A stretch of 64,000 bases of DNA from Flavobacteriales bacterium (GCA_003150615.1 QALN01000011.1:62001-126000), one strand, 5' to 3'. Counted from the first letter of the stretch, positions 34,958 to 44,873 are shown. Notes: generated from the letters alone by a model not told the origin. Program-made: numbers and translations.

Positions 34958-36571
34958 ATGGCTGAATTTAAGTACCAGACACCAAAGCCGCTGGGCGAAG
35001 ATACTACCGAGTACCGCCTTGTGACGAAAGATTATGTTGAAGTAAAGGAATGTGACGGCCGCCGGATTCTCAAAGTCGCCCCTGAAGGGCTGGAGCTTTT
35101 GGCAAAAGAGGCCATTGCGGATGTTTCGTTCTATCTGCGTCCTTCGCATCTTAAAAAACTGGCATCGATATTGGACGATCCGGAAGCTTCGGACAACGAC
35201 AAGTTCGTAGCCTATACCATGCTGCGCAACCAGGTAGTGGCCGCCAAGGGCCAGTTGCCTACATGCCAGGACACGGGAACGGCTATAGTAATGGCTAAGA
35301 AGGGCGAGGATGTGTACACCGGAGTCGACGATGCCGAGTGGCTATCCAAAGGTATTTTCCAAACGTATGCCGAGCGTAACCTGCGCTATTCCCAGGTCGT
35401 GCCTTACACCATGCTCGAAGAAAAGAACACGGGAACCAACCTGCCGGCACAGATAGATGTTTACTCCAAACCCGGCGACCATTACGACTTCCTGTTCGTG
35501 ACCAAGGGCGGAGGCTCGGCCAACAAAACCTATCTTTTCCAGGAAACCAAGGCGCTTCTGACCGAAGCTAATCTTGAAAAATTCCTCCGCGACAAAATAA
35601 AGACTCTCGGCACGGCGGCATGTCCTCCGTACCATCTTGCTATCGTCATAGGCGGAACTTCGGCCGAGACAAACCTCAAAACAGTCAAAGAGGCTTCGAC
35701 CGGTTATCTGGACAACCTGCCCACCAGCGGCAACGACGGCGGACAGGCTTTCCGCGATCTGGAATGGGAAGCAAAAGCGCTGAAAATATGCCAGGAATAC
35801 GGACTTGGAGCGCAGTTCGGCGGCAAGTATTACGTACACGACGTACGCGTTATCCGCATGCCGCGACATGCCGCTTCGTGCCCCGTGGGAATAGGCGTGA
35901 GCTGTTCGGCGGACCGTAACATAAAGGCTAAGATAACGTCCGACGGTATTTTCCTTGAAAAACTGGAAAAGAATCCTGAAAAATACCTTCCTGCTCAGGA
36001 ACCCGACCTTGCTCCGGCAGTCGAAATAGATCTAGACCGTCCGATGAAGGAAGTACTCGCTGAACTGACGAAATATCCTATCAAAACACGCCTGAGCCTG
36101 ACCGGTACGCTGATCGTTGCGCGTGACATAGCTCATGCCCGTATCAAAGCCATGCTCGACGCAGGCAAACCTATGCCGGAATATTTCAAAAACCATCCGG
36201 TGTACTACGCAGGGCCTGCCAAAACACCGTCCGGAATGCCTTCCGGCAGCTTCGGTCCTACCACCGCCGGACGTATGGACCCGTACGTGGACGAATTCCA
36301 GAAACACGGAGGTTCTATGATCATGGTTGCCAAGGGCAACCGTTCGCCTATGGTGCGTGAGGCGTGCAAAGCCAACGGCGGTTTCTATCTCGGTTCGATA
36401 GGTGGTCCCGCCGCGATATTGGCAGCCGAGAATATAAAATCGGTCGAAGTTGTCGATTTCGAGGAACTGGGAATGGAGGCCGTACGCAAGATACGTGTCG
36501 AAAATTTCCCCGCATTCATTATCTGCGACGACAAAGGCAACGACTTCTTTGAACAGTTGTGCAGTCATTGA
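34958..36571 (+). CDS. fumA: Class I fumarate hydratase (Fe-S)
   Basis: 537 residues from ATG 34958 ([20 protein letters not shown]). A GTG at 34907 extends the frame but lacks support. Oxygen-sensitive [4Fe-4S] enzyme converting fumarate and malate in the TCA or reductive branch. Motifs: [13 protein letters not shown] (iron-sulfur cysteine), [33 protein letters not shown] (cysteines), and [17 protein letters not shown] with [11 protein letters not shown] in the C-terminal half. N- and C-terminal domains are fused as in FumA/FumB. Fits anaerobic fumarate metabolism of Bacteroidales. No promoter was identified in the 60-base gap after the operon before it. Confidence 0.95.
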   Translation: MAEFKYQTPKPLGEDTTEYRLVTKDYVEVKECDGRRILKVAPEGLELLAKEAIADVSFYLRPSHLKKLASILDDPEASDNDKFVAYTMLRNQVVAAKGQLPTCQDTGTAIVMAKKGEDVYTGVDDAEWLSKGIFQTYAERNLRYSQVVPYTMLEEKNTGTNLPAQIDVYSKPGDHYDFLFVTKGGGSANKTYLFQETKALLTEANLEKFLRDKIKTLGTAACPPYHLAIVIGGTSAETNLKTVKEASTGYLDNLPTSGNDGGQAFRDLEWEAKALKICQEYGLGAQFGGKYYVHDVRVIRMPRHAASCPVGIGVSCSADRNIKAKITSDGIFLEKLEKNPEKYLPAQEPDLAPAVEIDLDRPMKEVLAELTKYPIKTRLSLTGTLIVARDIAHARIKAMLDAGKPMPEYFKNHPVYYAGPAKTPSGMPSGSFGPTTAGRMDPYVDEFQKHGGSMIMVAKGNRSPMVREACKANGGFYLGSIGGPAAILAAENIKSVEVVDFEELGMEAVRKIRVENFPAFIICDDKGNDFFEQLCSH

Positions 36572-36603
36572 GATAATGTTGCTCCGAGTTACATCGTAAA
36601 AAC

Positions 36604-36640
36604 AAAAACAGCCTTGCGGTAAAACGGCAAGGCTGTTTTA
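36604..36640 (+). terminator. Terminator of the fumarase gene
   Basis: Stem AAAACAGCCTTGC (36605-36617) / GCAAGGCTGTTTT (36627-36639). Confidence 0.85.
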
Positions 36641-37108
36641 TTTGATTGTCAGGTTACGTTGTAAAAATGTGTTTTAATGGAGGTAGATGCCTTTTTTTGA
36701 TGTTTAAGTTCTTGTTCCGGAACCTTTCAGAACGGGGGGGGTGATTTTATGTTGTAATTGCTTTTTCAGGACATATAATTGCGGGAACCATATGCTTAAG
36801 TTGACTGATTAATGTAGTTTGTCAGCGGTAGGAATGGAAGCGTATATATTATACCCCGTTTGATGTTTATTTCTGTTTATAATGTACCGCCAGGTCAAAA
36901 AAACGGTATAAAAATTGCTGTGTAGTTAAATGTATAAATCCCATGTTTTTTTAACTCTGGTGTGAGTGTTGTTCAGGTCGTATATGTAAGAATGAACGTT
37001 AATTGTATTTTTTTTATATTAAATAGTGTCTTTTGTAGGATAAATATTTCACAAGTTAATTTCTAATAGGATATATTTGTTGCATACCAACTATGAAACC
37101 CTATTGAA
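36641..37108. other. AT-rich intergenic region upstream of the degenerate LytM gene
   Basis: About 470 bases without a credible ORF. It contains a GTTCCGGAAC palindrome near 36713 and a G8 run near 36735. A TATATTTG box at 37072-37079, 29 bases before ATG 37109, is a probable promoter. No RNA gene recognised. Confidence 0.5.
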
Positions 37109-38038
37109 ATGAAAACAAGACTTTTATTGATTCCCGTATTTTTTGTGTGGTATTGCTGCTGTGCGGTTTCGCAGGACATAAACAGCGCGCTCAAATTGGA
37201 AACAAAGCGAAATGCCGATGAATCGGTGAATATTCTGGCAAGAACATATTCTCCGGGTACGTTCGGCATAGTGATGGAATTCACCGGCCTTACGAACACA
37301 AGCCATCCGCGGTGGTCTTATGCTTCCGTCAGAGGTTCTGGAACCGTAGCCACATTGAGACCGCTGAGTTCCGAACAGGGAGTCGGGTACAGTTATGTAT
37401 ATACTTATAACAGAGGACGCGCCAATCCCAGACATTCCGCTTCGGTAACGTACAGGCTTCCTTTTTCGGCAGGTAAAACATGCCTTTGCAATACCCTTCC
37501 CTACCTGTGGGAAGACATTAGGGACAGACCGGAGGAATGGCATCCCTGGATGTTCCATATGGAAAAAGGCGATACGGTATTTGCAATGCGCAAAGGCCGT
37601 GTGGTCGATATACACGACGGAGAAGATCCTGTATCCGATTCAGCAGTGGTGTCGTATTCGTCGCACAGCAACAAAATGATAATAGAACATGAAGACGGTA
37701 CGCTGGCTTATTATAATGTCTTGGAAAAAAACAGTTTTATGGTAAAAGTCGGGGATATTGTTTATCCTGACACGCCATTGGCATTAGCCGGTTCTTTCGA
37801 CAAAATCTATTATCAGGTACGTGTTAACGTTCGCATGCTTCGCGTGGATTTCGGTAAAATGAGTGATAGCGGGGATTTGTCGGATGCATTGTATTACAGT
37901 GATATAAATCCTGTATTCATGACCGAAAAAGGCCCTGCCGCACTTATTCCGAAGGAAAGTTACAAGTCTGTCGTAACCGTAGATATCGTCGAAGCCGAAA
38001 TGACAAAAAAAGAAATTAAAAAACGGGCAGGCATGTGA
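37109..38038 (+). CDS. Exported LytM/M23-like protein lacking catalytic residues
   Basis: 309 residues. Signal peptide about 1-21 (ending CAVSQD). The N-terminal beta region (about 25-130) is followed by a domain that tracks the LytM fold: FHMEKGDTVFAMRKGRVVDI, NKMIIEHEDGTLAYYNVLEK, VKVGDIVYPDTPLALAG, and IYYQVRVNVRML where HLHFEV is expected. The HxxxD zinc motif, the Y-H-L histidine and the final H-x-H are all missing, so it is probably a non-catalytic relative that binds or regulates, as EnvC/NlpD-type proteins do for amidases. Helical, basic C-terminus. Monocistronic with its own -7 box. Confidence 0.8.
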   Translation: MKTRLLLIPVFFVWYCCCAVSQDINSALKLETKRNADESVNILARTYSPGTFGIVMEFTGLTNTSHPRWSYASVRGSGTVATLRPLSSEQGVGYSYVYTYNRGRANPRHSASVTYRLPFSAGKTCLCNTLPYLWEDIRDRPEEWHPWMFHMEKGDTVFAMRKGRVVDIHDGEDPVSDSAVVSYSSHSNKMIIEHEDGTLAYYNVLEKNSFMVKVGDIVYPDTPLALAGSFDKIYYQVRVNVRMLRVDFGKMSDSGDLSDALYYSDINPVFMTEKGPAALIPKESYKSVVTVDIVEAEMTKKEIKKRAGM

Positions 38039-38066
38039 TGTCACATAGGCCGAAATTATCGACTGT

Positions 38067-38099
38067 AAAAAAAGCCGCCTTTTAAAGGCGGCTTTTTTT
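38067..38099. terminator. Bidirectional terminator between the LytM-like and outer-membrane protein genes
   Basis: A-rich run, stem AGCCGCCTTT / AAAGGCGGCT, T7. It serves both convergent genes. Confidence 0.85.
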
Positions 38100-38119
38100 G
38101 TTGCAGTAAAAAGTTCGGT

Positions 38120-38659
38120 TCAGAACGAATAGCCTATCTTAAAACCTATGGAGTTGGCTTTGTCGGTAAAACGGTAGCCGGCAATTCCATATTCGTATTT
38201 CTGAGAGTTGTAACATATGCTCAGGTTTACGGATTTTCTTTCAGCCACGCTGATGCTGGCGCCTATTGCAGGAGTGATGAGAAATCCTTTCATTTTTATA
38301 TATTCGCTGCCTTCGCTTTCATCTTTCAGGCTTACGGAATAACCGCAGTCCAGTGAGGCGAAAAGGCTGGCTTTATCCGATACGGGTAGGTATCCTTTGA
38401 CGTTGGCGAAAACGGGCAGTGAGACAAATGAATAACCGTTTTTGAAATAGTAATCCAATCCGATTCCTAAACCGGCCGACAGGTAGCGGTTAAATCGCCA
38501 TCCGTTTATCATGCTCACACCTGCATGGTCTATTTTGCTATCTCCCGTGCCGAAAGCATACCCAGCCTGTATTTCTCCCTGATATTTTGTTTGTTTTTCC
38601 TGCGCATGGCATACTGTACAGAGCAGGATGAAAGCGGAAAGTAAAATAGCTTTTTTCAT
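38120..38659 (-). CDS. Outer-membrane beta-barrel protein
   Basis: 179 residues from ATG 38659 (MKKAILLSAFILLCTVCHAQ signal peptide); the longer frame to 38818 has no signal peptide. The mature sequence alternates hydrophobic and polar residues typical of porin strands (EIQAGYAFG, YLSAGLGIGLDYYF, FLITPAIGASI) and ends in an aromatic residue (IGFKIGYSF), as outer-membrane barrels do for BAM recognition. It belongs to the small OMP_b-brl class. Function unknown. Confidence 0.85.
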   Translation of the reverse strand: MKKAILLSAFILLCTVCHAQEKQTKYQGEIQAGYAFGTGDSKIDHAGVSMINGWRFNRYLSAGLGIGLDYYFKNGYSFVSLPVFANVKGYLPVSDKASLFASLDCGYSVSLKDESEGSEYIKMKGFLITPAIGASISVAERKSVNLSICYNSQKYEYGIAGYRFTDKANSIGFKIGYSF

Positions 38660-38834
38660 TTTTTTTGTTGCGATAAGATTTGAAAGGGTGTTAATGATTG
38701 CTGTTATTTTATTTACGGTGACAAATTTTGCGGTTTTTCCCGGAAATTCGTGTTTATTAAAAATTACTTCCGTTGTTCCGGTGAGCGATGTGTTTGGCGG
38801 CGGTTCCACGTGGGGCAACTGTTATGTAAATAAA

Positions 38835-38862
38835 AACTCCGGGGCGTAAACGCCCCGGAGTT
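38835..38862 (-). terminator. Terminator of the rpiB-rnr-tadA operon
   Basis: Stem AACTCCGGGGCG (38835-38846) / CGCCCCGGAGTT (38851-38862) with TTTA loop. On the minus strand it is followed by TTTTTATTT. Confidence 0.85.
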
Positions 38863-38886
38863 GTCTGTTTATAGACGGGAAGTCCG

Positions 38887-39330
38887 TTATCTGAGTTTCT
38901 TAAAAAAGTCGTCCAGTAAAGTCCGGCATTCGTTTTCCAGTACACCGGAGCGGACTTCTGTCCTAGGGTGCAGTGAAGCGCCCATCGAGCGATAGCCCCT
39001 TTTCGGATCGGATGCTCCGAACACGAGCCTCGGCAACTGCGCCCAGTACATGGCTCCGGCACACATCTGGCATGGTTCGAGCGTTACGTAAAGCGTACAT
39101 CCTGCCAGATATTTGCCGCCTATCGACTGCGCTGCCGATGTTATGGCCTGCATTTCGGCATGGGCCGTCACATCGTTGAGGGTCTCGGTCATGTTGTGTC
39201 CGCGCGCAATGATACGTCCTCCGCCGGTTATAACTACCCCTACGGGTATTTCACCCCGCTCGGAAGCCATCTGAGCCTGTGCTAAGGCCTGACGCATGAA
39301 ATATTCGTCGCTGCCGTATTCTTCGGTCAT
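38887..39330 (-). CDS. tadA: tRNA-specific adenosine deaminase
   Basis: 147 residues from ATG 39330 (MTEEYGSDEYFM). It deaminates A34 to inosine in tRNA-Arg(ACG). Zinc-deaminase motif TAHAEMQAI (His and catalytic Glu) and EPCQMCAGAM (two zinc cysteines). Usual length for the family. The upstream rnr gene ends 19 bases before the start; a longer start at 39411 would overlap rnr. Last gene of the rpiB-rnr-tadA operon and followed by a strong terminator. Confidence 0.93.
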   Translation of the reverse strand: MTEEYGSDEYFMRQALAQAQMASERGEIPVGVVITGGGRIIARGHNMTETLNDVTAHAEMQAITSAAQSIGGKYLAGCTLYVTLEPCQMCAGAMYWAQLPRLVFGASDPKRGYRSMGASLHPRTEVRSGVLENECRTLLDDFFKKLR

Positions 39331-39349
39331 GTGGGTGGGCTGGTGTGTG

Positions 39350-41611
39350 TTATTTTTCGTCGGCCACGCGTATGAATTCAAAATCCAGCTGTTTGCGCTC
39401 CAAATCAGCATTTTTCACTCTTACTACGACTTCGTCGCCAAGTTGGAGCACATTATGGCTGTTTTCGCCTACCAGCGCGAAATTCTTGGCGTCGAACGAG
39501 TAATAGTCGTCGCGTATGTCGCGTATCCTCACCAGACCCTCGCATTTATTGTCGATAAGCTCCACGTATATGCCCCATTCGGTGACTCCGGAAATAACTC
39601 CTTTGAACTCCTGGTCGGCATGCTTTGCCATGTATTTGACTTGCATGTATTTGACTGAGTCGCGTTCGGCATCGGCGGCCACACGTTCCCTTTGCGAAGC
39701 GTATTTGCATTTTTCTTCGTACAGGTCGCGGTCGGCACTCTTGCCTTTGTTCAGATAATGCTGGAGCAGGCGGTGTACCATAACGTCCGGGTATCGGCGT
39801 ATCGGCGATGTGAAGTGCGTGTAAAAATCGAAAGCCAGTCCGTAGTGGCCGATGTTTTCTGTGGAGTACTCGGCTTTGGCCATCGATCGCATGGCGAGCG
39901 TTTCCATCATGTTGCCTTCTTTCTTGCCGTGGCTTTCGGTAAGGAGCTTGTTGAGCGATTTGGCTATCGATGCGCGGTCTTTGGTGGCCACTTTATAGCC
40001 GAACTGTTTTGCAACGCCTGAGAGAGCCATCAGCTTGTCGGGGTTCGGGTCGTCGTGCACTCGGTAAACGAATGTCGGAGCCTGGCCTTTGTAGTGTTCG
40101 TCTTTGCGGAGTTCCTGCCCTACGAAAGTGGCCACGCGGCGGTTTGCCAGCAGCATGAATTCTTCTATAAGTTTGTTGGAGTCTTTCGATTCTTTGAAAA
40201 ACACTCCGACTGGTTCGTTGTCCTTGTCGAGATTGAATTTCACTTCCAGCTTGTCGAACGATATGGCTCCGTCCTTCAGGCGGCGCGAACGCAGTTTTTT
40301 AGCCATAGCGTCCAAAGCGAGTATCTCGTCCTTCAGGGGACCGTCGCCGCCTTCTATCACGGCCTGCGCTTCTTCGTACGTGAAGCGTTTGTTGGAGCGG
40401 GTGACAGTGCGGCCGAACCATTCGTCGAGTACGCGTGCTTCCTTGTCCATTTCAAACACAGCCGAGAATGTCAGCTTATCCTCGTCAGGACGCAGGGAAC
40501 ATACGTTGTTGCTCAGTATTTCGGGCAGCATGGGAACGACGCGGTCCACAAGGTACACCGAAGTGCCGCGGTCGTAAGCCTCGCCGTCGAGGTCCGTACC
40601 TTCTTTCACGTAATGCGAAACGTCGGCGATATGTACTCCTACCTGGTAGTTGCCGTTTTCCAGAAGGTCTATCGACAGCGCGTCGTCGAAGTCCTTGGCA
40701 TCCGCCGGGTCTATCGTAAATGTGGTGGCTGCACGCATATCGCGCCGCCTTCCTATTTCCTCTTCGCTTATTTCGAGCGGCAGAGAAGCCGCTTCCTTTT
40801 CAATTTCATCGGTAAATTTGTACGGCAGACCGTATTCGGCCAGTATCGAGTGTATCTCCACGTCGTGTTCGCCGGGACGTCCCAGAACGTCCGTGATACG
40901 CCCTACGGGATTGGCTACTTTGTCCGGCCATTCCGCTATTTCGACAACTACCTTGTCGCCGTCTTTCACATCGCCTAGGCTTTCTTTGGGAATGTAAAAA
41001 TTGATGTTTATGCGGTTGTTGTCCGGGATCACGAACCCGAAATGCTGCGACAGTTCCAGACGTCCTACGAATTGTGTCTTGGCGCGGGATATTATCTCCA
41101 CCACTTCGCCTTCGGGGCGGCGGCCAGGCTTGCGCCGGAACACGTACACCCGTACCTTGTCCCCGTGCAGCCCTTTGGCTACGGCGTTTGAAGGTATGTA
41201 TATGTCGTCCTTGTATTTTTCCTTATCGTCGGGTACCAGATATGCCGCACCGGAGGACATGAAGTCCAGTTTTCCGGTTATGTACTGCGAATGGGCGGCC
41301 GCTTTGTAACGTCCAGTTTCCGGTTCTTCAAGTTGTCCGGCCGCAGTGAGGTTTTCCAGCGCTTGCTGGACTTTGTTCTGTGTACGGTTGTCGTCGCCCT
41401 CCAGGCGCGAGGCTACTTGTTTGCAGTTATATACTGCCGTCGGATTCTTGTGAAATACTCCCAGTACCGATATCTCGAAAGGACTTAACGTGTTATGGTC
41501 GTTGCCGTAAACTGTCCCGGATTCTTTTTTCTTTTTATTGTCGCGTTTCCCGTGCGATTTTTTGTCTTTTTTAAAAAAAGCCTGTTTGCTTTCCTGTCGT
41601 TTCTTTCTCAT
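39350..41611 (-). CDS. rnr: Ribonuclease R
   Basis: 753 residues. 3'-5' exoribonuclease that degrades structured RNA in the cytoplasm. Basic N-terminus (KKRQESKQAFFKKDKKS), cold-shock domains (about 95-235), and an RNB catalytic domain with TIDPADAKDFDDALS (about 292-306) carrying the four acidic metal ligands. PFTYEEAQ-type segment RFTYEEAQAVI, LLANRRVATFVG and HFTSPIRRYPDVMVHRLL follow. A C-terminal S1 domain (FKGVISGVTEWGIYVEL) is present. Located between rpiB and tadA. The product is slightly shorter at the C-terminus than E. coli RNase R, which has an extra basic tail. Confidence 0.95.
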   Translation of the reverse strand: MRKKRQESKQAFFKKDKKSHGKRDNKKKKESGTVYGNDHNTLSPFEISVLGVFHKNPTAVYNCKQVASRLEGDDNRTQNKVQQALENLTAAGQLEEPETGRYKAAAHSQYITGKLDFMSSGAAYLVPDDKEKYKDDIYIPSNAVAKGLHGDKVRVYVFRRKPGRRPEGEVVEIISRAKTQFVGRLELSQHFGFVIPDNNRININFYIPKESLGDVKDGDKVVVEIAEWPDKVANPVGRITDVLGRPGEHDVEIHSILAEYGLPYKFTDEIEKEAASLPLEISEEEIGRRRDMRAATTFTIDPADAKDFDDALSIDLLENGNYQVGVHIADVSHYVKEGTDLDGEAYDRGTSVYLVDRVVPMLPEILSNNVCSLRPDEDKLTFSAVFEMDKEARVLDEWFGRTVTRSNKRFTYEEAQAVIEGGDGPLKDEILALDAMAKKLRSRRLKDGAISFDKLEVKFNLDKDNEPVGVFFKESKDSNKLIEEFMLLANRRVATFVGQELRKDEHYKGQAPTFVYRVHDDPNPDKLMALSGVAKQFGYKVATKDRASIAKSLNKLLTESHGKKEGNMMETLAMRSMAKAEYSTENIGHYGLAFDFYTHFTSPIRRYPDVMVHRLLQHYLNKGKSADRDLYEEKCKYASQRERVAADAERDSVKYMQVKYMAKHADQEFKGVISGVTEWGIYVELIDNKCEGLVRIRDIRDDYYSFDAKNFALVGENSHNVLQLGDEVVVRVKNADLERKQLDFEFIRVADEK

Positions 41612-41669
41612 GTTTCTCTTTACTTTCGTTTTGTTTTCCCTGCCTTTCGGGTAAGTGCGCAGGAGTTGT

Positions 41670-42104
41670 TTACTTGCAGGCTGGTATCTTGTCTATGCGC
41701 CTCTGGTGCCTTCCGCCTTCGAACGGTTCGGAAAGGAAAATGTCCACCATTTCCAACGCCGTTTCCGGCGATACGAAGCGCGCCGGGATATCCAGCACGT
41801 TGGCGTCGTTGTGCGCGCGTGCCAGACGGGCTATCTCCGGCATCCAGCACAATGCGGCCCGTATGCCCTGGTGTTTGTTTGCCGTCATGCCAGCTCCGTT
41901 TCCGCTTCCGCACAGTATTATACCCATGTCGGCATCTCCTTTTTCAACCGCATCGGCCACCGGGTGTATGTAGTCCGGGTAGTCCACGCTTTCGGTTGTC
42001 TGCGGCCCGAAGTCCTGCGTTTCGATACCTTTGTTTTTGAGGTGTTCCACTATCGCTTTTTTATATTCGACCCCTGCGTGGTCGCTTCCGAGAGCAATTT
42101 TCAT
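41670..42104 (-). CDS. rpiB: Ribose-5-phosphate isomerase B
   Basis: 144 residues from ATG 42104 (MKIALGSDHAGVEYKK). Interconverts ribose 5-phosphate and ribulose 5-phosphate. Family motifs SDHAG (N-terminus), DYPDYIHPVADAV, LCGSGNGAGMTANKHQGIRAAL with the active-site Cys at about residue 68, and HNDANVLDIPARFV. A TACCTTTG box on the minus strand at 42153-42160 places the RNA start about 40 bases before the ATG and rules out the longer frame to 42143. First gene of the rpiB-rnr-tadA unit. Confidence 0.94.
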   Translation of the reverse strand: MKIALGSDHAGVEYKKAIVEHLKNKGIETQDFGPQTTESVDYPDYIHPVADAVEKGDADMGIILCGSGNGAGMTANKHQGIRAALCWMPEIARLARAHNDANVLDIPARFVSPETALEMVDIFLSEPFEGGRHQRRIDKIPACK

Positions 42105-42152
42105 ATCCGTAATATGTTTATTGAAGTTAACCTTAAAAATCATTGTGCCTTA

Positions 42153-42160
42153 CAAAGGTA
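42153..42160 (-). promoter_or_regulatory. -7 box of the rpiB operon
   Basis: TACCTTTG on the minus strand; no clear -33 element. Confidence 0.55.
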
Positions 42161-42255
42161 GTTTTATTTTCCGACACTTCGTTTCTTTAGGACGCCAAAA
42201 GGTGTGGACTGCCCAAAAAAAAGGGACGCCGGCATTCGGGAACGGAATAATTGTA

Positions 42256-42263
42256 TAAATTTG
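42256..42263 (+). promoter_or_regulatory. -7 box of the pyridoxamine-phosphate-oxidase-like gene
   Basis: TAAATTTG 28 bases before ATG 42291. Confidence 0.5.
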
Positions 42264-42290
42264 TTTCAAACGAAAAACGATATACCCGAC

Positions 42291-42749
42291 ATGAAAACAT
42301 CCGCTTTTAAATTGCCGCAAATAGTGGAATCCGCCGACACGGTATGCCTTGCCACGACAGGGACTGACGGTTTCCCGTCGGTCAGGGCTATGCTCAATCT
42401 GAAAAATACATCCCTTTATCCTCATCTGGCGCCGCTTTATGCCCTTGAGAAAAACCCGCTTGCGATATATTTGACCACAAATGCATCTTCGGCTAAGATG
42501 GACGAGATACGCACGTGTCCTAAAGCCTGCCTTTATTATTGTGACAGCGGCCGTTTTCTGGGAATAACGCTCAAAGGCAATGTGGAAGTAGTGGAGGACG
42601 CCGCATTCAAAGCCGCCGCATGGGGGCCGGGATGGGAAGAATACTACCCTGAAGGGCCGCAGTCCGACGATTTCGTTATGCTGAGGTTTACGCCCGCCGT
42701 TGTGAAAAGTTATTCGGACCTCAGCGTGGAGGCTGTTGAGCTGGCGTGA
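42291..42749 (+). CDS. Pyridoxamine 5'-phosphate oxidase-fold flavin-binding protein
   Basis: 152 residues from ATG 42291 (MKTSAFKLPQIVESADTV). A split-barrel FMN-binding fold is suggested by VCLATTGTDGFPSVRAML (about 18-35, the classic first strands), IYLTTNASSAKMDEIRTCPKACLYY (the K-x-x-x-I-R/N-P segment), GNVEVVEDA and a C-terminal VVKSYSDLSVEAVEL strand. Such proteins bind FMN, F420 or heme; the partner here is unknown. The gene precedes the CorC/TlyC gene on the same strand with a 56-base gap. Confidence 0.85.
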   Translation: MKTSAFKLPQIVESADTVCLATTGTDGFPSVRAMLNLKNTSLYPHLAPLYALEKNPLAIYLTTNASSAKMDEIRTCPKACLYYCDSGRFLGITLKGNVEVVEDAAFKAAAWGPGWEEYYPEGPQSDDFVMLRFTPAVVKSYSDLSVEAVELA

Positions 42750-42805
42750 TATGATAGATAATATTTTGGCTGCAAAATAAAAATTACGGACGATAGAAGA
42801 TATAT

Positions 42806-44083
42806 ATGGAATTTCTTATAATACTGGGATTGATATTGCTCAACGGCATTTTCTCAATGTCGGAAATAGCTGTGGTCTCGGCACGTAAATCGCGCCTTGA
42901 AATAGATGCCAACAAAGGCAGTTCCGGCGCGCGCACTGCACTTAAACTGGCCGAAAATCCGGACCGTTTCCTCTCGACGATACAGATAGGGATAACCCTG
43001 ATAGGAATACTGACAGGTCTTTTTTCCGGCGATATGCTTGCGGTGTACGTTACGGACTGGATAGAGCGCATAGGCATATTGACGCCGTATGCTCCGGCCA
43101 TAGCGAAAGGTCTGATAGTGGTGGTGGTGACGTATCTGACGCTCATATTGGGCGAACTGGTTCCCAAGAGGATAGGTCTGGGGGCTTCGGGCACTGTGTC
43201 GAAGATTGTTTCCCGTCCCATGGATTTCCTATCCAAACTGGCCCTGCCGTTCGTGTGGGTTTTGTCCAAAAGCACTGAAATGGTGGTAAGGCTCATCGGT
43301 TTTAACCGTTCGGAGCAGGATTCTGTGACCGAGGAAGAAATAAAGGCGATAATAGCCCAGGGAACTGAAGGCGGGGAAATACGCCCTGTGGAGCGCGATA
43401 TAGTAGACCGTGTGTTTTCACTCGGAGACCGCGATATAGCGTCGCTCATGACCCCGCGAGGCGATATTGTTTATATAGACGTAACGCAATCCGAGGAGCA
43501 GATACGCCTTATGATAAAGAACAACGTGTTCAACGTATATCCTGTATGCCGAGGAGGACTGGACGATATAATAGGCGTTGTGACGCTTAAAGACCTTTTC
43601 GCCCATGCCGACGACGAGAATTTCCGTATACAGGAGATAATACGCCCGGCAGAGTACATACCGGAAAACATGGGCGTTTACAATGCATTGGAACTGCTCA
43701 AACAGTCGAGTGTCAAATGCGGTATCGTTATAGACGAATTCGGCAGCGTGGAAGGCATCGTGACGCTCAAGGATATGATAAAAGGGCTTTTGGGCAATAT
43801 GCCGGAGGCAGGTGAGGAAGATATGATAATACAGCGGCAGGACGGTTCGTATTTTGTGGACGGACAATGCCCGTTTTATGACTTTCTCGAATATTTCGAT
43901 ATAGAAAATCTCTATACCGATTACAATTACAATACGCTCGGAGGTCTTATCTTTGGTATATTGCAGCATGTGCCGCGCACCGGCGAGCGTTTCTGCTGGC
44001 TTTCGTTCGAGATGGAAATAGCCGATATGGACGGAGCCCGCATAGACAAGGTCGTGGTGAGAAAGAACGGCCCGTGCGATTGA
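42806..44083 (+). CDS. CorC/TlyC-type protein with CNNM, CBS and CorC_HlyC domains
   Basis: 425 residues. An N-terminal DUF21/CNNM transmembrane domain with four hydrophobic helices (about 1-175; SEIAVVSARKSRLE, ITLIGILTGLFSGD, LILGELVPKRIGL) is followed by two CBS domains (about 205-330; MTPRGDIVYIDV, IVIDEFGSVEGIVTLKDM) and a CorC_HlyC transporter-associated domain (about 345-425; YFVDGQCPFYDFLEYF). Members are often annotated as hemolysins, but many act in magnesium or cobalt export and resistance. Located in the inner membrane. Start ATG 42806. Confidence 0.9.
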   Translation: MEFLIILGLILLNGIFSMSEIAVVSARKSRLEIDANKGSSGARTALKLAENPDRFLSTIQIGITLIGILTGLFSGDMLAVYVTDWIERIGILTPYAPAIAKGLIVVVVTYLTLILGELVPKRIGLGASGTVSKIVSRPMDFLSKLALPFVWVLSKSTEMVVRLIGFNRSEQDSVTEEEIKAIIAQGTEGGEIRPVERDIVDRVFSLGDRDIASLMTPRGDIVYIDVTQSEEQIRLMIKNNVFNVYPVCRGGLDDIIGVVTLKDLFAHADDENFRIQEIIRPAEYIPENMGVYNALELLKQSSVKCGIVIDEFGSVEGIVTLKDMIKGLLGNMPEAGEEDMIIQRQDGSYFVDGQCPFYDFLEYFDIENLYTDYNYNTLGGLIFGILQHVPRTGERFCWLSFEMEIADMDGARIDKVVVRKNGPCD

Positions 44084-44126
44084 ACAGCGATTGTACAACG
44101 TATGAAAAACCTAAAACCTCTTTAAT

Positions 44127-44873
44127 ATGAAAAAAATAGTACTTCTGCGCCATGGAGAGAGCGCATGGAACCGCGAGAACCGTTTTACCGGCTGGACCGA
44201 TGTGGACCTGACGGAAAAAGGCGTAGGCGAAGCCTACCGTGCGGGTGAACTTATGAAAAAGGAAAACTTCGCTTTCGATAAGGCGTATACATCGTATCTC
44301 AAGCGTGCTGTCAAGACTCTCAACGGCGTGCTCGATGCGATGGACCAGGACTGGATACCGGTGGAAAAGGACTGGCGTCTCAATGAAAAACATTACGGTC
44401 AGCTCCAGGGGCTCAATAAGGCGGAAACAGCGGCGAAATACGGCGACGAGCAGGTGAAGATATGGCGGCGCAGTTTCGATGTGGCTCCGCAGCCGCTCAC
44501 TGAGGATGATCCGCGCAATCCCCGTTTCGAGGCGAGGTATGACAGTGTCCCGGATAACATGTTGCCCAGTACAGAGTCGCTCAAGGATACGATAGAACGC
44601 ATCATGCCGTACTGGAAGGAAACTATATTCCCTTCGCTCAAAGATGCGGAAGAGATTCTCGTAGTCGCGCACGGGAACAGCTTGCGAGGTATTATAAAGC
44701 ACCTGAAAGGCATATCCGACGAAGACATAGTTAACCTGAACCTGCCGACGGCAGTGCCTTACGTGTTTGAGTTCGACGATGACATGAAACTTGTGAAAGA
44801 CTATTTCCTGGGCGATCCTCAGGAGATAAAAAAACTTATGGAGGCGGTTGCCAATCAGGGAAAAAAGAAATGA
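44127..44873 (+). CDS. gpmA: 2,3-bisphosphoglycerate-dependent phosphoglycerate mutase
   Basis: 248 residues. Converts 3-phosphoglycerate to 2-phosphoglycerate. Histidine phosphatase motif [18 protein letters not shown] (phospho-accepting His at about 9), [28 protein letters not shown] with the catalytic Glu (about 90), and [14 protein letters not shown] with the second catalytic His (about 183). Length is that of dPGM. Forty-three bases after the CorC-like gene on the same strand. No terminator between them was seen, so an operon is possible. Confidence 0.96.
   Translation: MKKIVLLRHGESAWNRENRFTGWTDVDLTEKGVGEAYRAGELMKKENFAFDKAYTSYLKRAVKTLNGVLDAMDQDWIPVEKDWRLNEKHYGQLQGLNKAETAAKYGDEQVKIWRRSFDVAPQPLTEDDPRNPRFEARYDSVPDNMLPSTESLKDTIERIMPYWKETIFPSLKDAEEILVVAHGNSLRGIIKHLKGISDEDIVNLNLPTAVPYVFEFDDDMKLVKDYFLGDPQEIKKLMEAVANQGKKK

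Noticed and set aside
36641-37071. Possible small RNA in the long gap after fumarase
   Set aside because: No paired structure with a terminator and no conserved block could be seen apart from a short GTTCCGGAAC palindrome.
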